The translations under genes were made by a program, and so were the position numbers. Positions 47,097-58,507 of a stretch of 64,000 nucleotides of DNA are shown one piece after another (the first letter of the stretch is position 1; each line of letters begins with the position of its first letter). The notes under the pieces were generated by a model. That model saw only the letters and a program-made list of their open reading frames with translations, was not told the DNA's origin and did not search any database. This stretch comes from Stomoxys calcitrans (taxonomy: Eukaryota > Arthropoda > Insecta > Diptera > Muscidae), in the NCBI RefSeq assembly GCF_963082655.1, contig NC_081555.1, forward strand, positions 179,156,942-179,220,941, written 5' to 3'.

Positions 47097-49041
47097 CACC
47101 ATAAGATGGGGGGTATACTAATTTCGTCATTCTGTTTGTAACTACGCGAAATATTCGTCTGAGACCCCATAAAGTATATATATTCTCGATCGTCGTGACA
47201 TTTTATGTCGATCTAGCCATGTCCGTCCGTCTGTCCGTCCGTCCGTCCGTCCGTCCGTCTGTCTGTCGAAAGCACGCTAACTTCCGAAGGAGTAAAGCTA
47301 GCCGCTTGAAATTTTGCACAAATACTTCTTATTAGTGTGGGTCGGTTGGTATTGTAAATGGGCCATATCGGTCCATGTTTTGATATAGCTGCCATATAAA
47401 CCGATCTTGGGTCTTGACTTCTTGAGCCTCTAGAAGGAGCAATTCTTATCCGATTGGAATGAAATTTTGCACTACGTGTTTTGTTATGATATCCAACAAC
47501 TGTGCCAAATATAGTTCAAATCGGTTCATAACCTGATATAGCTGCCATATAAACCGATCTTGGGTCTTGACTTCTTGAGCCTCTAGAGTGCGCAATTCTT
47601 ATCCGATTGGAATGAAATTTTGCACGACGTGTTTTGCTATGATATCCAACAACTGTGCCAAGTATAGTTCAAATCGGTCCATAACCTGATATAGCTGCCA
47701 TATAAACCGATCTTGGGTCTTGACTTCTTGCGCCTCTAGCGTGCGCAATTCTTATCCGATTGGAATAAAATTTTGCACGACGTGTTTTGCTATGATATCC
47801 AACAACTGTGCCAAATATAGTTCAAATCGGTTCATAACCTGATATAGCTGCCATATAAACCGATCTTGGGTCTTGACTTCTTGAGCCTCTAGAGGGCGCA
47901 ATTCTTATCCGATTGGAATGAAATTTTGCACGACGTGTTTTGCTATGATATTCAACAACCGTGTCAAGTATAGTTCAAATCGGTCCATAACCTGATATAG
48001 CTGCCATATAAACCGATCTTGGGTCTTGACTTCTTGAGCCTCTAGAGTGCGCAATTCTTATCCGATTGAAATGAAATTTTCCACGACCTGTTTTGTTGTT
48101 ATATCCAACAATTGTGCCAAGTATGGTTCAAATCGGTTCATAACCTGATATAGCTGCCATATAAACCGATCTTGGGTCTTGACTTCTTGAGCCTCTAGAG
48201 GGCGCAATTCTTATCCGATTGGAATGGAATTTCGCACGACGTATTTTGTTATGATACCCAACAACTGTGCTAAGTATGGTTCAAATCGGTTCATAACCTG
48301 ATATAGCTGCCATATAAACCGATCTTGGGTCTTGACTTCTTGAGCCTCTAGAGGGCACAATTCTTATCCGGTTTGAATGAATTTTTGCACGAAGTATTTC
48401 GTTATGATATCCAACAACTGTGCCAAGTATGGTTGAAATCGGTCCATAACCTGATATAGCTGTCATATAAACAGATCTGGGGATTTGACTTCTTGGGCTT
48501 CTAGAGGGCTCAATTTCTATCCGATTTGGCTGAAATTTCGCAACACATTTTTTATTGTTACTTTCAACAACTATGTCAAATAAAGTTCAAGTCGGTTCAT
48601 AACCTGATATAGCTGCCATATAAACCGATCTGGGATCTTGACTTCTTGAGCCTCTAGAGGTCGCAATTATTATCCTATTTGCCTGACATTTTGTGCGACG
48701 GGTTCTCTCATGACCATTAATATACGTGTTTATTATGGTCTGAATCGGTCTATAGGCCGATACAGCTCCCATATAAATCGATCTCTCTATTTTCTTCTTG
48801 AGCCCACAAAGGGCGCAATTCTTATTCGAATTGGCTGACATTTTACACAGGTCTCCAACACATAATTTAATTGTGGTCCAAACCGGACCATATCTTGATA
48901 CCGCTCTAACAGCAGAGCAAATCTTTTCTTACATCCTTTTTTTGCCTAAGAAGAGATGCCGGGAAAAGAACTCGACAAATGCGATCCATGGTGGAGGGTA
49001 TATAAGATTCGGCCCGGCCGAACTTATCACGCTTTTACTTG
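47097..49041 (+). repeat. B-family element, full length
   Basis: Complete head, GTCC/GTCT tract (47221-47270), about ten 153-bp monomers and the pre-terminal block. Ends catggtggagggtatataag, hairpin ttcggcccggccgaa and ttttacttg. Confidence 0.95.
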
Positions 49042-49764
49042 TTATTCATGCGTTATAACATGCCATCAATAACAAAAAAGTAGGTTATTCTATTGACTAG
49101 AAAAGTAACATGTTTTCAGTGAGTTTCCCAAGAATAAAGTTTTCATTTTATGCTAAGATTCTGAAATGTAGATTCTTTATCGATTTGAAATTTTAGGTTG
49201 ATCCATCGAAGTCATTGCGAATGTTTATACCCACCACCATAAGATAGGAGGTATATATGGTGTCATTCCGTTTGGAAACATCGAAACAACACATCTTGCC
49301 CGTCGAACACACGATGTTCATATGTCCATCCAGTCTTTAAAACATTATATACTGCGGAAATTTGACACAGACTCGCATTTCCTTAATATGCAGGTCAAGT
49401 TCTTCAACGGGCCATATCGCACTATATTTAGATAAAGCTGCCATATAGACTAGTCTGCCGATTGGGTTCTAAAGCCCGTAAAGGCGCATTTACTATTCGA
49501 TTTCCCTGATATTTGCAACAATCTCTTTGATTGGCCCACTCGATATCCGGACTGAGTATGGCCAATATCAAAACTTATTTAGAGATAAGTGCCATATAGT
49601 TCGATTAGCCGAATTTGGCTCCTCAGTCCATAGCAGCTGCATTTATTGCCTGAATTTGATGAAATTTGGAACAATGAATCGAATATGGTCAAGATTAAAT
49701 CTTACTTTCATGAAGGGTGATTTTTTAGCCTGAGCTTTAGGAAAGATTTTCCGAAAGAAAACAA

Positions 49765-51106
49765 AACGAGTAAAAGCGTGCTAAGTTCGGCCGGGCCGAA
49801 TCTTATATAATTTCCACCATAGATCGCAATTGTCGAGTTCTTTTCCCGATATCTCTTTTAAGGAAAACAAAGGATAAAAGTAAAGAATTGTTATGCTATT
49901 AGAGCTATGCCAAGTTATGGTCCGGTCTAAACTGAATGTAGGAGACCAAACTTCAAGTCATTGGGTAAAATTTCAGCCAATTCGAGTGAGAATTGTGCGC
50001 TTTAGGGTCTCAAGAAGTAATATAGAGAGATCGGTTTATATGGGAACTATATAAGGCTATGGACCGATTCGGACAGTATTTGACAAGCATGTTGAAGGTC
50101 ATGGGAGAAGGCGTTGTAATACATGTCGGCCAAATCGGATAGTAATTACACACTCTGGAGGCTCAAGAATTCAAGATCCCAGATCGGTTTATATGACAGC
50201 TATATCAGGTTATGGACCGATTTGAACCATACTTAGCACAGTTATTGGATATCATAAAAAAACACATCATGCTAAATTTCAGCCAAATCGGATAAGAATT
50301 GTGGGCTCTAGTGGCTCAAGAAGCCAAAACCCGAGATCGGTTTACATGGCAGCTATATCAGGATATGGACCTATTTCAATCATACTTAGTACAGTTATTA
50401 GAAGTCATGATAAAACACCTCGTGCAAAATTTCAGCCAAATTGGATAAGAATTGTGACCTCTAGTGTCCCAAGAAGTCAAGACCCAAGATCGGTTTATAT
50501 GGCAGCTTACCAAAACATGGACCCACATAGCCCATTTACAATCCCAACCGACCTACATTAACAAGAAGTATTTGTGCAAAATTTCAAGCGGGTGGCTTTG
50601 CGAATTTTGTCTATGAACATTCCAATAAGGAACAGGGGCAAACTTCTCATATATCAATGAGTGCAGTCCGATTTAAGTTTTAAGCTCAATGATAAAGGGC
50701 CTCCTTTTTATAGCCGAGTCTGAACGGCGTGTCGCAGTGCGACACCTCTTTAAGGGAGAAGTTTTACATGGCATAATACCTCACAAATTTTGCCAGCATT
50801 AGGAGGGGTAAATCACCGATGAAAATTTTTTCTGATGGTCTCGCCAGGATTCGAAACCAGGCGTTCAGCGTCATAGACGGACATGCTAACCTCTGCGCTA
50901 CGGTGGCTTCCAAGCGGCTGGCTTTACTCCTTCGAAAGTTAGCGTGCTTTCGACAGACAGACGGACGGAAATGGCTAAATCGACTTAAAATGTCGTGACG
51001 AACAATATATACTTTCCTTACTTCATGGGGTCTCAGACGCATATTTCGAGGTGTTACAAACAGAATGACGAAATTAGTAAACCCCGTCCTACGGTGGAGC
51101 TTATAA
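49765..51106 (-). repeat. B-family element inside the rosa-like transposon, itself holding a SINE
   Basis: Left end acgagtaaaagcgtgctaag with hairpin ttcggccgggccgaa. About five monomers run to 50599, a SINE lies at 50600-50910, and the GACAGACGG tract and head run to ggtggagcttataa at 51106. Confidence 0.85.
50600..50910 (-). mobile_element. tRNA-derived SINE with 15-bp target-site duplication
   Basis: On the minus strand it starts gccaccgtagcgcagaggtt (A-box-like) and has ggtttcgaatcctggcgaga (B box), then the body caccggtgattt..ctcctaatgctggc, gaggtattatgccatg, gtgtcgcactgcgacacgc and ggctataaaaagg. It ends before attccaataagg. Flanks are caagcgggtggcttt (50585-50599) and caagcggctggcttt (50911-50925), a 15-bp duplication with one mismatch, typical of LINE-driven insertion. 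It is the best preserved SINE here. Confidence 0.9.
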
Positions 51107-51632
51107 AAATTCAGAAAAATGCATTAAATATTTATCTGAATCGATTGCACGGTCCATATAATCTAATGTTTGAAGATTATTTCATGCAAATTAATCCAAT
51201 TTTGGCATACTCCTTCCAACATTTCGGCCGATATCTCACAAATAAATGTTTCAATGTTGTCTTCCAATGCGTCAATTGAAGCGGGCTTGTCTGTTTAAAC
51301 ATGAACTTTAACATAGCCCCACAAAAAAGTCTAAAGGCATTAAATCGCATGATCTAAGCGGCCAATTTACCAGGCCCGAATGTGTGGAATAAAATGTTCA
51401 CCGAACTCGCCTCTCAATAAGCCCATTGTTATGGGTGCTGTGTGGCATGTGGCACCGTCTAATTGAAACCACATATCATGCAAGTCAAGCTCTAGCATTT
51501 TGGGCAAAAAAAAAGTTGGATGTCATCTCACGATAGCGTTCACAGTTACATTACGATTCCCATCATCTTTGAAGAAGTACGGTCCAATGATGACACCAGC
51601 CCATAAACCGCACCAAACTGTGACTTTTTCTA

Positions 51633-52239
51633 AAGGGTGATTTTTTTGAGGTTAGGATTTTCATGCATTAGTATTTGACAGATCACGTGGGATTTCAGAC
51701 ATGGTGTCAAAGAGAAAGATGCTCAGTATGCTTTGACATTTCATCATGAATAGACTTACTAACGAGCAACGCTTGCAAATCATTGAATTTTATTACCAAA
51801 ATCAGTGTTCGGTTCGAAATGTGTTCATTCACCGTAACGTTGCGTCCAACAGCATCTTTGAAAAAATACGGTCCAATGATTCCACCAGCGTACAAACCAC
51901 ACCAAACAGTGCATTTTTCGGGATGCATGGGCAGTTCTTGAACGGCTTCTGGTTGCTCTTCACTCCAAATGCGGCAATTTTGCTTATTTACGTAGCCATT
52001 CAACCAGAAATGAGCCTCATCGCTGAACAAAATTTGTCAAAATTTTAACACATTTCGAACCGAACACTGATTTTGGTAATAAAATTCAATGATTTGCAAG
52101 CGTTGCTCGTTAGTAAGTCTATTCATGATGAAATGTCAAAGCATACTGAGCATCTATCTCTTTGACACCATGTCTGAAATCCCACGTGATCTGTCAAATA
52201 TTAATGCATGAAAATCCTAACCTCAAAAAAATCACCCCT
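51633..52239 (-). mobile_element. Palindromic rosa-derived MITE, copy 2 (607 bp)
   Basis: Same structure as the copy at 45241, with the central segment in the opposite direction, so the whole element is inserted the other way round. TA at 51631-51632 and 52240-52241. Removing it restores tttttcta/tatgcattgg, which matches the uninterrupted relative at about 9481 (tttttctagatgcattgg) except for one base. Confidence 0.9.
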
Positions 52240-52986
52240 TATATGCATTGGTAGCTCTTACAATGCTTCTGCCTGATCTTCACTTTAAAATCGACAATTC
52301 TGCTTGTTTACATACCCATTTAGCCAAAAATGAGATTCGTCGCTCAATGGAAGAAGCACGCGATGAACTTTCTGAACAGAGCAAGCATTTTGATAGAAAT
52401 TCTATAATTTGCAAGCGTTGTTCGTTTGTAAGACGATTCATGGTTAAATTATAGACTAAACTGAAGATGTTTGACTGTGAAACAAAACACCAAACGCGTG
52501 TGAGCTGTTTAAACCAGTGTTGTCATAAAGATAATGCCTAAAAAATCACCCTTTATAATTGTCATATAGGTCCCTCGGTACCCATTTTTACCCGTGATTG
52601 GACAACATTAGGAAATAGACTTAAGGCCTTTGGAAAGTGCAATTTTTACCCGTTTTCGGTGGAATTGGGAGCAATGAGCTTTCTTAGACCTCACAATACT
52701 CGTGTCAAGCATGGTCTGGTTAGATTATATTGCGGTTTTGATGAGCCTAAACAAGGCGCATTTTTCAAACAATTTTGCAGTTGTATTGTAGTTGTATTAG
52801 ACCCTAATAAGGCCATGGGGTCCACAAAGCCTTTGATAACACACAATTTTAACTTAATTTAGAGTAGCGATTAGTTTTGGTCCCTCCACATCCTTATCAT
52901 CCTTTTGATACCCTGGAAAGAACTTCTTGGATAAAATGTATATCCATGGTGGTGAGTATGAAAAGTTCGGTCCGACTTAATTCGAT

Positions 52987-53655
52987 TTTATACCGACCAC
53001 CGAAGGATGGGGTATATTCATTTTGTCATTCCGTTTGCAAAACATCGAAATATGCGTCGGAGACCCCATAAAGTATATATATTCTTGATCAGCGTAAAAA
53101 TCTAAGACGATCTAGCCATGTCCGTCCGTCCGTCTGTCCGTTTGTCTGTTGAAATCACGCTACAGTCTTTAAAAATTGGGATATTAAGCTGAAAGTTTGC
53201 ACAGATTCTCTTTTGTCCATAAGCAGTTTAAGTTCGTAGATGGGCTATATCGGACTACATACTGATATAGCCTCCATATAGACCGATCCATCGATTTAGG
53301 AACTTTGGCCCATTAAAATTCACATTTATTATTCGATTTTGCTGAAAATTGGCACCGTGAGTTGTGTTAGGCCCTTTGACATCCTTCTTCAATTTGGCCC
53401 AGATCGGTTCAGATTTGGATATATCTACCATAAAGCCCGATGACCTAAGCCCAGTGACTTATGTTAGGCTTTTCGTCATCCGTGTCATATATGGTTCAGA
53501 TCGGTCTATATTTGGATATAGCTACCAAAAAGACCAATATTTTGTTCTACAAAATTAAACAATGCATAAATTATGCTTTTTTCACCGGACTATGAAGAAA
53601 GGTAGTTCATTTATATATCTCCGGTGGTGGGTATCCGAAGTTCGGACCACTCTTG
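52987..53655 (+). repeat. A-family element, internally deleted
   Basis: Head with ttataccgaccaccgaagg, GTCC/GTCT tract (53120-53145) and about two monomers, then ccggtggtgggtatccgaag and a degraded hairpin (ttcggacca). Confidence 0.85.
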
Positions 53656-53666
53656 TAAGTGAAATC

Positions 53667-55354
53667 CAGTAAGAAAAGGCAAAAGTCCAGCGGTGCCGAC
53701 TATATAATACCCTACACCACGTAATGCATGTAGTACTTATCTGTATAGGTAGAACTTATCTCGAAATCTAGTGAGACTTTAATTTGGATACCAATTGAAA
53801 TAGCAATTTAGAACCTTGTAAGATTTTCCCACCATACGACAAAAGATTTGGATCTCCACATCTTTAAAAGACCATATCGGATAAAAGATTATATGGGAGT
53901 TATATCGAAACCTGTGCCAATTTTAATGACACATACTGGGACATGAAATAGAACATCTCACGTGCCTATATTGTAGAGATGTGACCAAAATTGTGGATTT
54001 TACTGCATTAAAAGTCCATATCGGATGAAATATATACTTTGGAGCTATATCTAAATTAGGACTGATTTTAATGAAATTTTGCGCACGTATTTGAACGTCA
54101 ATTTAAACGTCTAATGCAAAATCGGACGAAAATTGTGGATTCTACAGCCTTAAAAGTCCATATCGGTTGAAAGATATGTATGGAAGCTATATCTAAATCT
54201 GGACCAATTTTTATGAAATTTTATATAAAGACGTCAAATAAAGCACCTCATGCAAAATTTTGTAAAGATCGGACCTTAAAAAGTCAAATCGGATGAAAGA
54301 TATATATGGGAGCTATATCTTAATCTGAACCGATTTTTATGAAATTTCGCACATCCATTGAAACTTTACAAAAGCGACTCCACGCCAAATTTGGTGAAGA
54401 TCGGACCAAAATTTTGGCTTTTAAAGCCTTAAATGGCCAAATCGGATGAAAGATATATATGGGAGCTATATCTAAATCTAAATCGATTTTAATGAAATTT
54501 TTCACATATGTTTAGATCAGTAACAAAACAGTCCGTGCCAAATTTTGTGCAGATCGGTTGAAAATTGTAGCTACTACGGCATATCAGGCAATATATATAT
54601 ATATGGGAGCTATATCTAATTCTGGGCCGATTTTTATGAAATTTTCCTCACATATGAAGACGTCAAATAGAACACCCCATGCCAAATTTTGTAAAGATTG
54701 GTAAAAAATTGTGGCTTCTACAGCCTTAAACGGCCATATCGGATAATATATATATATATGTTAGCTATATCTGAAACTGAACCGATTTTTATGAAATTTT
54801 GCACACATTTTAGGACGTCAAATAAAACACCTCGCGCAAAATATTTTAAAGATCGGACTTAAACTGTGGCCTCTACAGCCTTAAACGGCCATATCGGATG
54901 AAAGATATATATGGGAGCTATATCTAAATCTGTACCGATTTTCGTGAAATTTTGCACACATATGTAGACCTCAAATAAAATACCCAACGCCAAATTTTGT
55001 AAAGATCGGACGAAGATTGTGGCTTCTACAGCCTTAAAAAGCCATATCGGATGAAAGATATATATGGGAGCTATATCTAAATCTGAACCGACTTTTTTCA
55101 AAATCAATAGCGTTTGTCCTTGAGCTAAACAAGTGACATGTGCAGAATTTCGTGACAATCGGAAAACAAATACGACCTGCTCTTTGATTACAAGAATATG
55201 TGGACTCACAGACGGACATGGTTAAATCAAATCAGAAAGTAATTCTGAGTCAATCGGTATACTTATCAATGGGTCAAGCTCTTCTGCTTCTTAGCGTTCC
55301 ATACAAATGCACAAATCTATAATACCCCGTACCACAGTGGTGGTGTAGGGTATA
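53667..55354 (-). repeat. E-family element, full length
   Basis: Left terminus ccagtaagaaaaggcaaaag, cggtgccgac, aataccctacaccac. The 'gggagctatatctaaatctg' monomer recurs at about 150-bp steps (54305, 54464, 54606, 54914, 55066). Right terminus with acagacggacatgg and the hairpin ending gtggtgtagggtata. Confidence 0.9.
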
Positions 55355-56276
55355 AACTTATCATGACAATCCGGACAACAGAGGTTCTACATAAGCCTCA
55401 CTGGTAATTTTAAGCAGAACTTCGATGTCCTGGATAGCTGTCATTTTCATATAAATTTCGTTGCACTGCATTATATGGGACTAAAGTAAGATACAGCTTA
55501 TCAATATAATGATGTATAGAATGCTGCCTTACTCGTCATGCCGTGTTTGGGTATGAATACTTAAACTGGCGCCTGCCATGTCTCTTGCAGTAATGGCGCA
55601 AATAATGCGTCAGACTTAGATGAGTTAAACGTCGCAAAGTTTTGCGAATTACCTGTAGTTTAGGAGTCTCGATTGTATTGTGCCATCGTATGCCCTCAAC
55701 AAATGTAGCCCTAATTAGGCTGCAATTGATTAGAAGTCAAACACTTTGAGATCACCTATTTGATAAATTTCTTGCACCATTTCCTTCTTTGAAAGCATTC
55801 CAGGTCTAATTTCCAAGAGTTTGTCATTAACTCATCAACGAGCTTGAACTAATGTTAAGAACATAAGGTATGAAAATTCTTTAATATCTGTCGATCTATG
55901 ACCGCAAAACAACAGTTGGCCCCTGGTAACCACCTTTGCGATGGAGTCTGCCCAGAATATATTTTAGCAAAATTTATTTTCGATATTTCGCAGAATTTGA
56001 TTTGCAAATTTAATATGAAATTCACCTAAAAAAAAGAAGACAGCACAAGCAGGGCATTGCAGACAGAGTTCACCTAAAATAACAGCATTCCAAATTTGGG
56101 TCAATCGGTTGGTGCCTGTCTCACCTTTCTTTCTAATGGAAATTTGCAAACAAAAACATGTGCGAAACTGGGAGAAATTTATGCGAATTTTGTCATTTGC
56201 ATTTATTCTAATGTGCCTATCGATTATCGGAGGGCACTATCTGAAATCGCCGCAGATATGGGACACATTAGATTCA
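55355..56276. other. Unique region upstream of the secreted-protein gene
   Basis: No array monomers and no recognised gene. Contains the presumed 5' flanking DNA of the gene at 56395. Short frames at 56096-56312 overlap its TATA box and are unlikely to be coding. Confidence 0.45.
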
Positions 56277-56284
56277 TATAAAAG
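56277..56284 (+). promoter_or_regulatory. TATA box of the polyproline/arginine protein gene
   Basis: TATAAAAG lies 32 bp before the A of TCATAGT (56307-56313), an initiator-like sequence. This would give a 5' UTR of about 86 nt before the ATG at 56395. Spacing fits a focused fly core promoter; the start site is inferred, not measured. Confidence 0.6.
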
Positions 56285-56394
56285 AGCACTTTTGCTAAAC
56301 ACCAAGTCATAGTTGAATTCAATCTTTTCGTATCAAGAGTCAGGCCCAACAACTGATAGGATTCGCAGGGATACAGTCGTGGGAAAATAGGAAT

Positions 56395-57444
56395 ATGCGT
56401 TGGAACCTTATCTTATTGGTTCTGACCGTGTTGGTTGTACAATCAGCATGTAAGTGATTTGTAGTTGGCTTGGATAAAAGACTGTTTTTTTTTTGCTTAC
56501 ACATTACATCTTTTAACACTTCAGATGGTCAGAATGAGCAGAGACGAAATCGGAACAAATTCCAGTTGTATGGCGGCAGAGTTAAACTCGAAGACCAAAA
56601 GCTGGTAGTGGGCCAAGGTCGGCAAATGATGTACGATCGTTACTTCAAATACAAACACACAACAACAACAACAACGCCATGCCCGCCGCCATTGCCACCA
56701 CCACCTCCACCGCCGCCTCCACCACCTCCACCACCACCACCACCGCCACCACCACCACCACCACCGCCTCCACCACCACCACCTCCACCACCACCACCAC
56801 CACCGCCTCCACCACCACCACCGCCACCACCACCGCCGCCACCACCACCACCACCGCCTCCACCACCACCTCCACCAGCCTCAAGAGCTAGGTTTGAGGA
56901 TTCGGCGGTTGCCAAAGACAATGGCCGAAGCCATCTGGCAAATGACGATGACGACGAAGATGAGGTTGACAATGAAAGTTATGCTCTTGGCAGAAATAAT
57001 CCTCAAAATCCTTTGCAAGCACGTCAACAATCCGGCGAACTGTTGCCCGCTCAAGTCGATGACGAAGTGGACCAAAGTGAAGGTCGGGCTCGCCGCAAGC
57101 GCCGTGGCGGAAGCCGTGCCAGACGCCGTCGACGCAAGCAAATGCGCAGGCGTCGTCGCAAGATGCGCCGACAACGAAGACGCAATCGTCGTAAGGGACG
57201 TCGTGGTCGCCGTGGTGGACGTCGTCGGGGCCGCGGTCGTGCTCGTGCCCGTGGACGTGGACGTGGTCATGCCCGTGCCCGTGGACATGCCAATTTCCAT
57301 GGTAGGCACTTTGAGTCTGACAGTGGTCGCAGTTTTGGAGCCTACCAAGGCAGGTTGAGGTCACACCGGAGAACGCAGCGTCGTTTAAGGCTGGCAGCAG
57401 CCCGAACTTCTGACAATAATGTAGCAAAGCCCAGGCAATATTAA
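56395..57444 (+). CDS. Predicted secreted polyproline/arginine-rich protein, two exons
   Basis: Exon 1 (56395-56449) encodes a signal peptide (MRWNLILLVLTVLVVQSA) and ends at a GTAAGT donor. A 75-nt intron (56450-56524) ends in ttaacacttcag. Exon 2 (56525-57444) continues in frame with a Tyr codon split across the junction, giving 324 residues. Order: signal peptide 1-18 or 1-20; a charged segment (QRRNRNKFQLYGGRVKLED); a Thr tract about 64-69; 61 consecutive Pro (76-136); an acidic patch about 159-167 (DDDDEDEVD); an Arg-rich part about 205-275 with RRKRRGGSRARRRRRKQMRR and later GR/AR repeats; a tail ending KPRQY. No cysteine-rich or enzymatic domain is seen. Arg codons are mixed and the acidic and basic parts are segregated, so this is not a simple frame through a repeat. 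Extracellular structural, matrix-binding or polyanion-binding roles are possible but unproven; I recognise no family. Confidence 0.8.
56450..56524 (+). other. 75-nt intron
   Basis: GTAAGT donor at 56450 and a T-rich tract followed by cttcag at 56519-56524. It joins phase-1 codons (T + AT = Tyr). Size and signals are typical of short fly introns. Confidence 0.8.
56695..56877 (+). repeat. Proline-codon repeat (61 CCN codons)
   Basis: 183 bp of CCA, CCG and CCT codons in irregular order without interruption. The mixed third bases suggest selection on the protein as well as slippage. Other frames yield only poly-Thr or, on the other strand, poly-Gly/Val shadows. Confidence 0.95.
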
Positions 57445-57448
57445 TAAA
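57443..57448 (+). terminator. Polyadenylation signal AATAAA
   Basis: AATAAA overlaps the TAA stop of the secreted-protein gene, implying a very short 3' UTR. An A-rich tract at 57534-57547 marks the edge of the next repeat element. Confidence 0.55.
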
Positions 57449-57697
57449 TGAACGAAATCCCGATATACATAAATTTAAAGACAATGTTTCTTGCTTAAGA
57501 TTTCAAGCTCCAATGAGATGCTCTATAGATAATTAAAAAAAAAAAAAACAAGTAAAAAGGCTTAAGTTCGGCTGGGCCGAAATTTGAATACCCACCACCT
57601 AAGGTGTATGTGTAGACCCCCTTTCGCCACAATCTGGTGAAAATTGGATCACTTATGCACCCAAATTCGGCATGGACATTGAGTGTTCTAATAAATA

Positions 57698-58304
57698 AAG
57701 GGTGATTTGTTTGAGGTTAGGATTTTCATGCATTAGTATTTGACAGATCACGTGGGATTTCAGACATGGTGTCAAAGAGAAAGATGCTCAGTATGCTTTG
57801 ACATTTCATCATGAATAGACTTACTAACGAGCAACGCTTGCAAATCATTGAATTTTATTACCAAAATCAGTGTTCGGTTCGAAATGTGTTAAAATTTTGA
57901 CAAATTTTGTTCAGCGATGAGGCTCATTTCTGGTTGAATGGCTACGTAAATAAGCAAAATTGCCGCATTTGGAGTGAAGAGCAACCAGAAGCCGTTCAAG
58001 AACTGCCCATGCATCCCGAAAAATGCACTGTTTGGTGTGGTTTGTACGCTGGTGGAATCATTGGACCGTATTTTTTCAAAGATGCTGTTGGACGCAACGT
58101 TACGGTGAATGAACACATTTCGAACCGAACACTGATTTTGGTAATAAAATTCAATGATTTGCAAGCGTTGCTCGTTAGTAAGTCTATTCATGATGAAATG
58201 TCAAAGCATACTGAGCATCTTTCTCTTTGACACCATGTCTGAAATCCCACGTGATCTGTCAAATACTAATGCATGAAAATCCTAACCTCAAAAAAATCAC
58301 CCTT
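57698..58304 (+). mobile_element. Palindromic rosa-derived MITE, copy 3 (607 bp)
   Basis: TA at 57696-57697 and 58305-58306. Same arms and centre as the other two copies and same direction as the 45.2-kb copy. The three copies differ by only a few bases, indicating recent spread. Confidence 0.9.
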
Positions 58305-58507
58305 TATAAGTCACTGTTGAATTTTGTATTTAAAATTTCAACAAAATCGGGTAATAAATAAAGCTTTTATGAGCTTCAGACCCTTAACCGGTATATGGGT
58401 CTATATGACAGCTATATTTAAATACAGTCCGATCTTTACCATATTTGGGTCGGATGGCGGGTGGCCTAAAACTACTCACTGTTTCAAATTTCAGTGAAAT
58501 TAGATAA

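Larger units (their letters stand above)
49713..52553 (-). mobile_element. Rosa-like D41D transposon, second copy, with nested insertions
   Basis: Ends AAGGGTGATTTTTT at 49713 and its inverse at 52553, followed by TA. Own sequence is 49713-49764, 51107-51632 and 52242-52553, collinear with the copy at 8668-9797 but lacking that copy's 214-bp duplication. The minus-strand transposase start (NRLTNEQRLQIIEF) is readable near 52440 and is then frameshifted. It shares the deletion between the HTH and the first catalytic D with the 8.7-kb copy, so both descend from the same defective lineage. Confidence 0.7.
49225..52980 (+). repeat. A-like element, host of a nested insertion stack
   Basis: The left part (49225-49712) has ttatacccaccaccataag, a reduced head and A-like monomers. 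The right part (52556-52980) continues with monomer remnants (gtcatataggtccctcgg) and ends catggtggtgagtatgaaaa, gttcggtccgac. Between them lies a rosa-like transposon with its own insertions. The TA expected at the left junction reads TG. Confidence 0.6.

Noticed and set aside
50836..50910. tRNA gene
   Set aside because: A- and B-box-like sequences are present, but there is no cloverleaf with acceptor stem; it is the head of a SINE found several times with the same body.
57080..57290. Protamine-like nuclear DNA-packaging protein
   Set aside because: The arginine-rich part resembles one, but it is preceded by a signal peptide and a spliced exon structure pointing to secretion.
56640..57484. 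Long minus-strand and alternate-frame ORFs over the secreted-protein gene (poly-Gly, poly-Thr, 155-198 codons)
   Set aside because: Shadows of the GC-rich proline/arginine coding sequence; no splice or promoter signals, and the plus-strand frame has signal peptide, intron and stop/poly(A) context.
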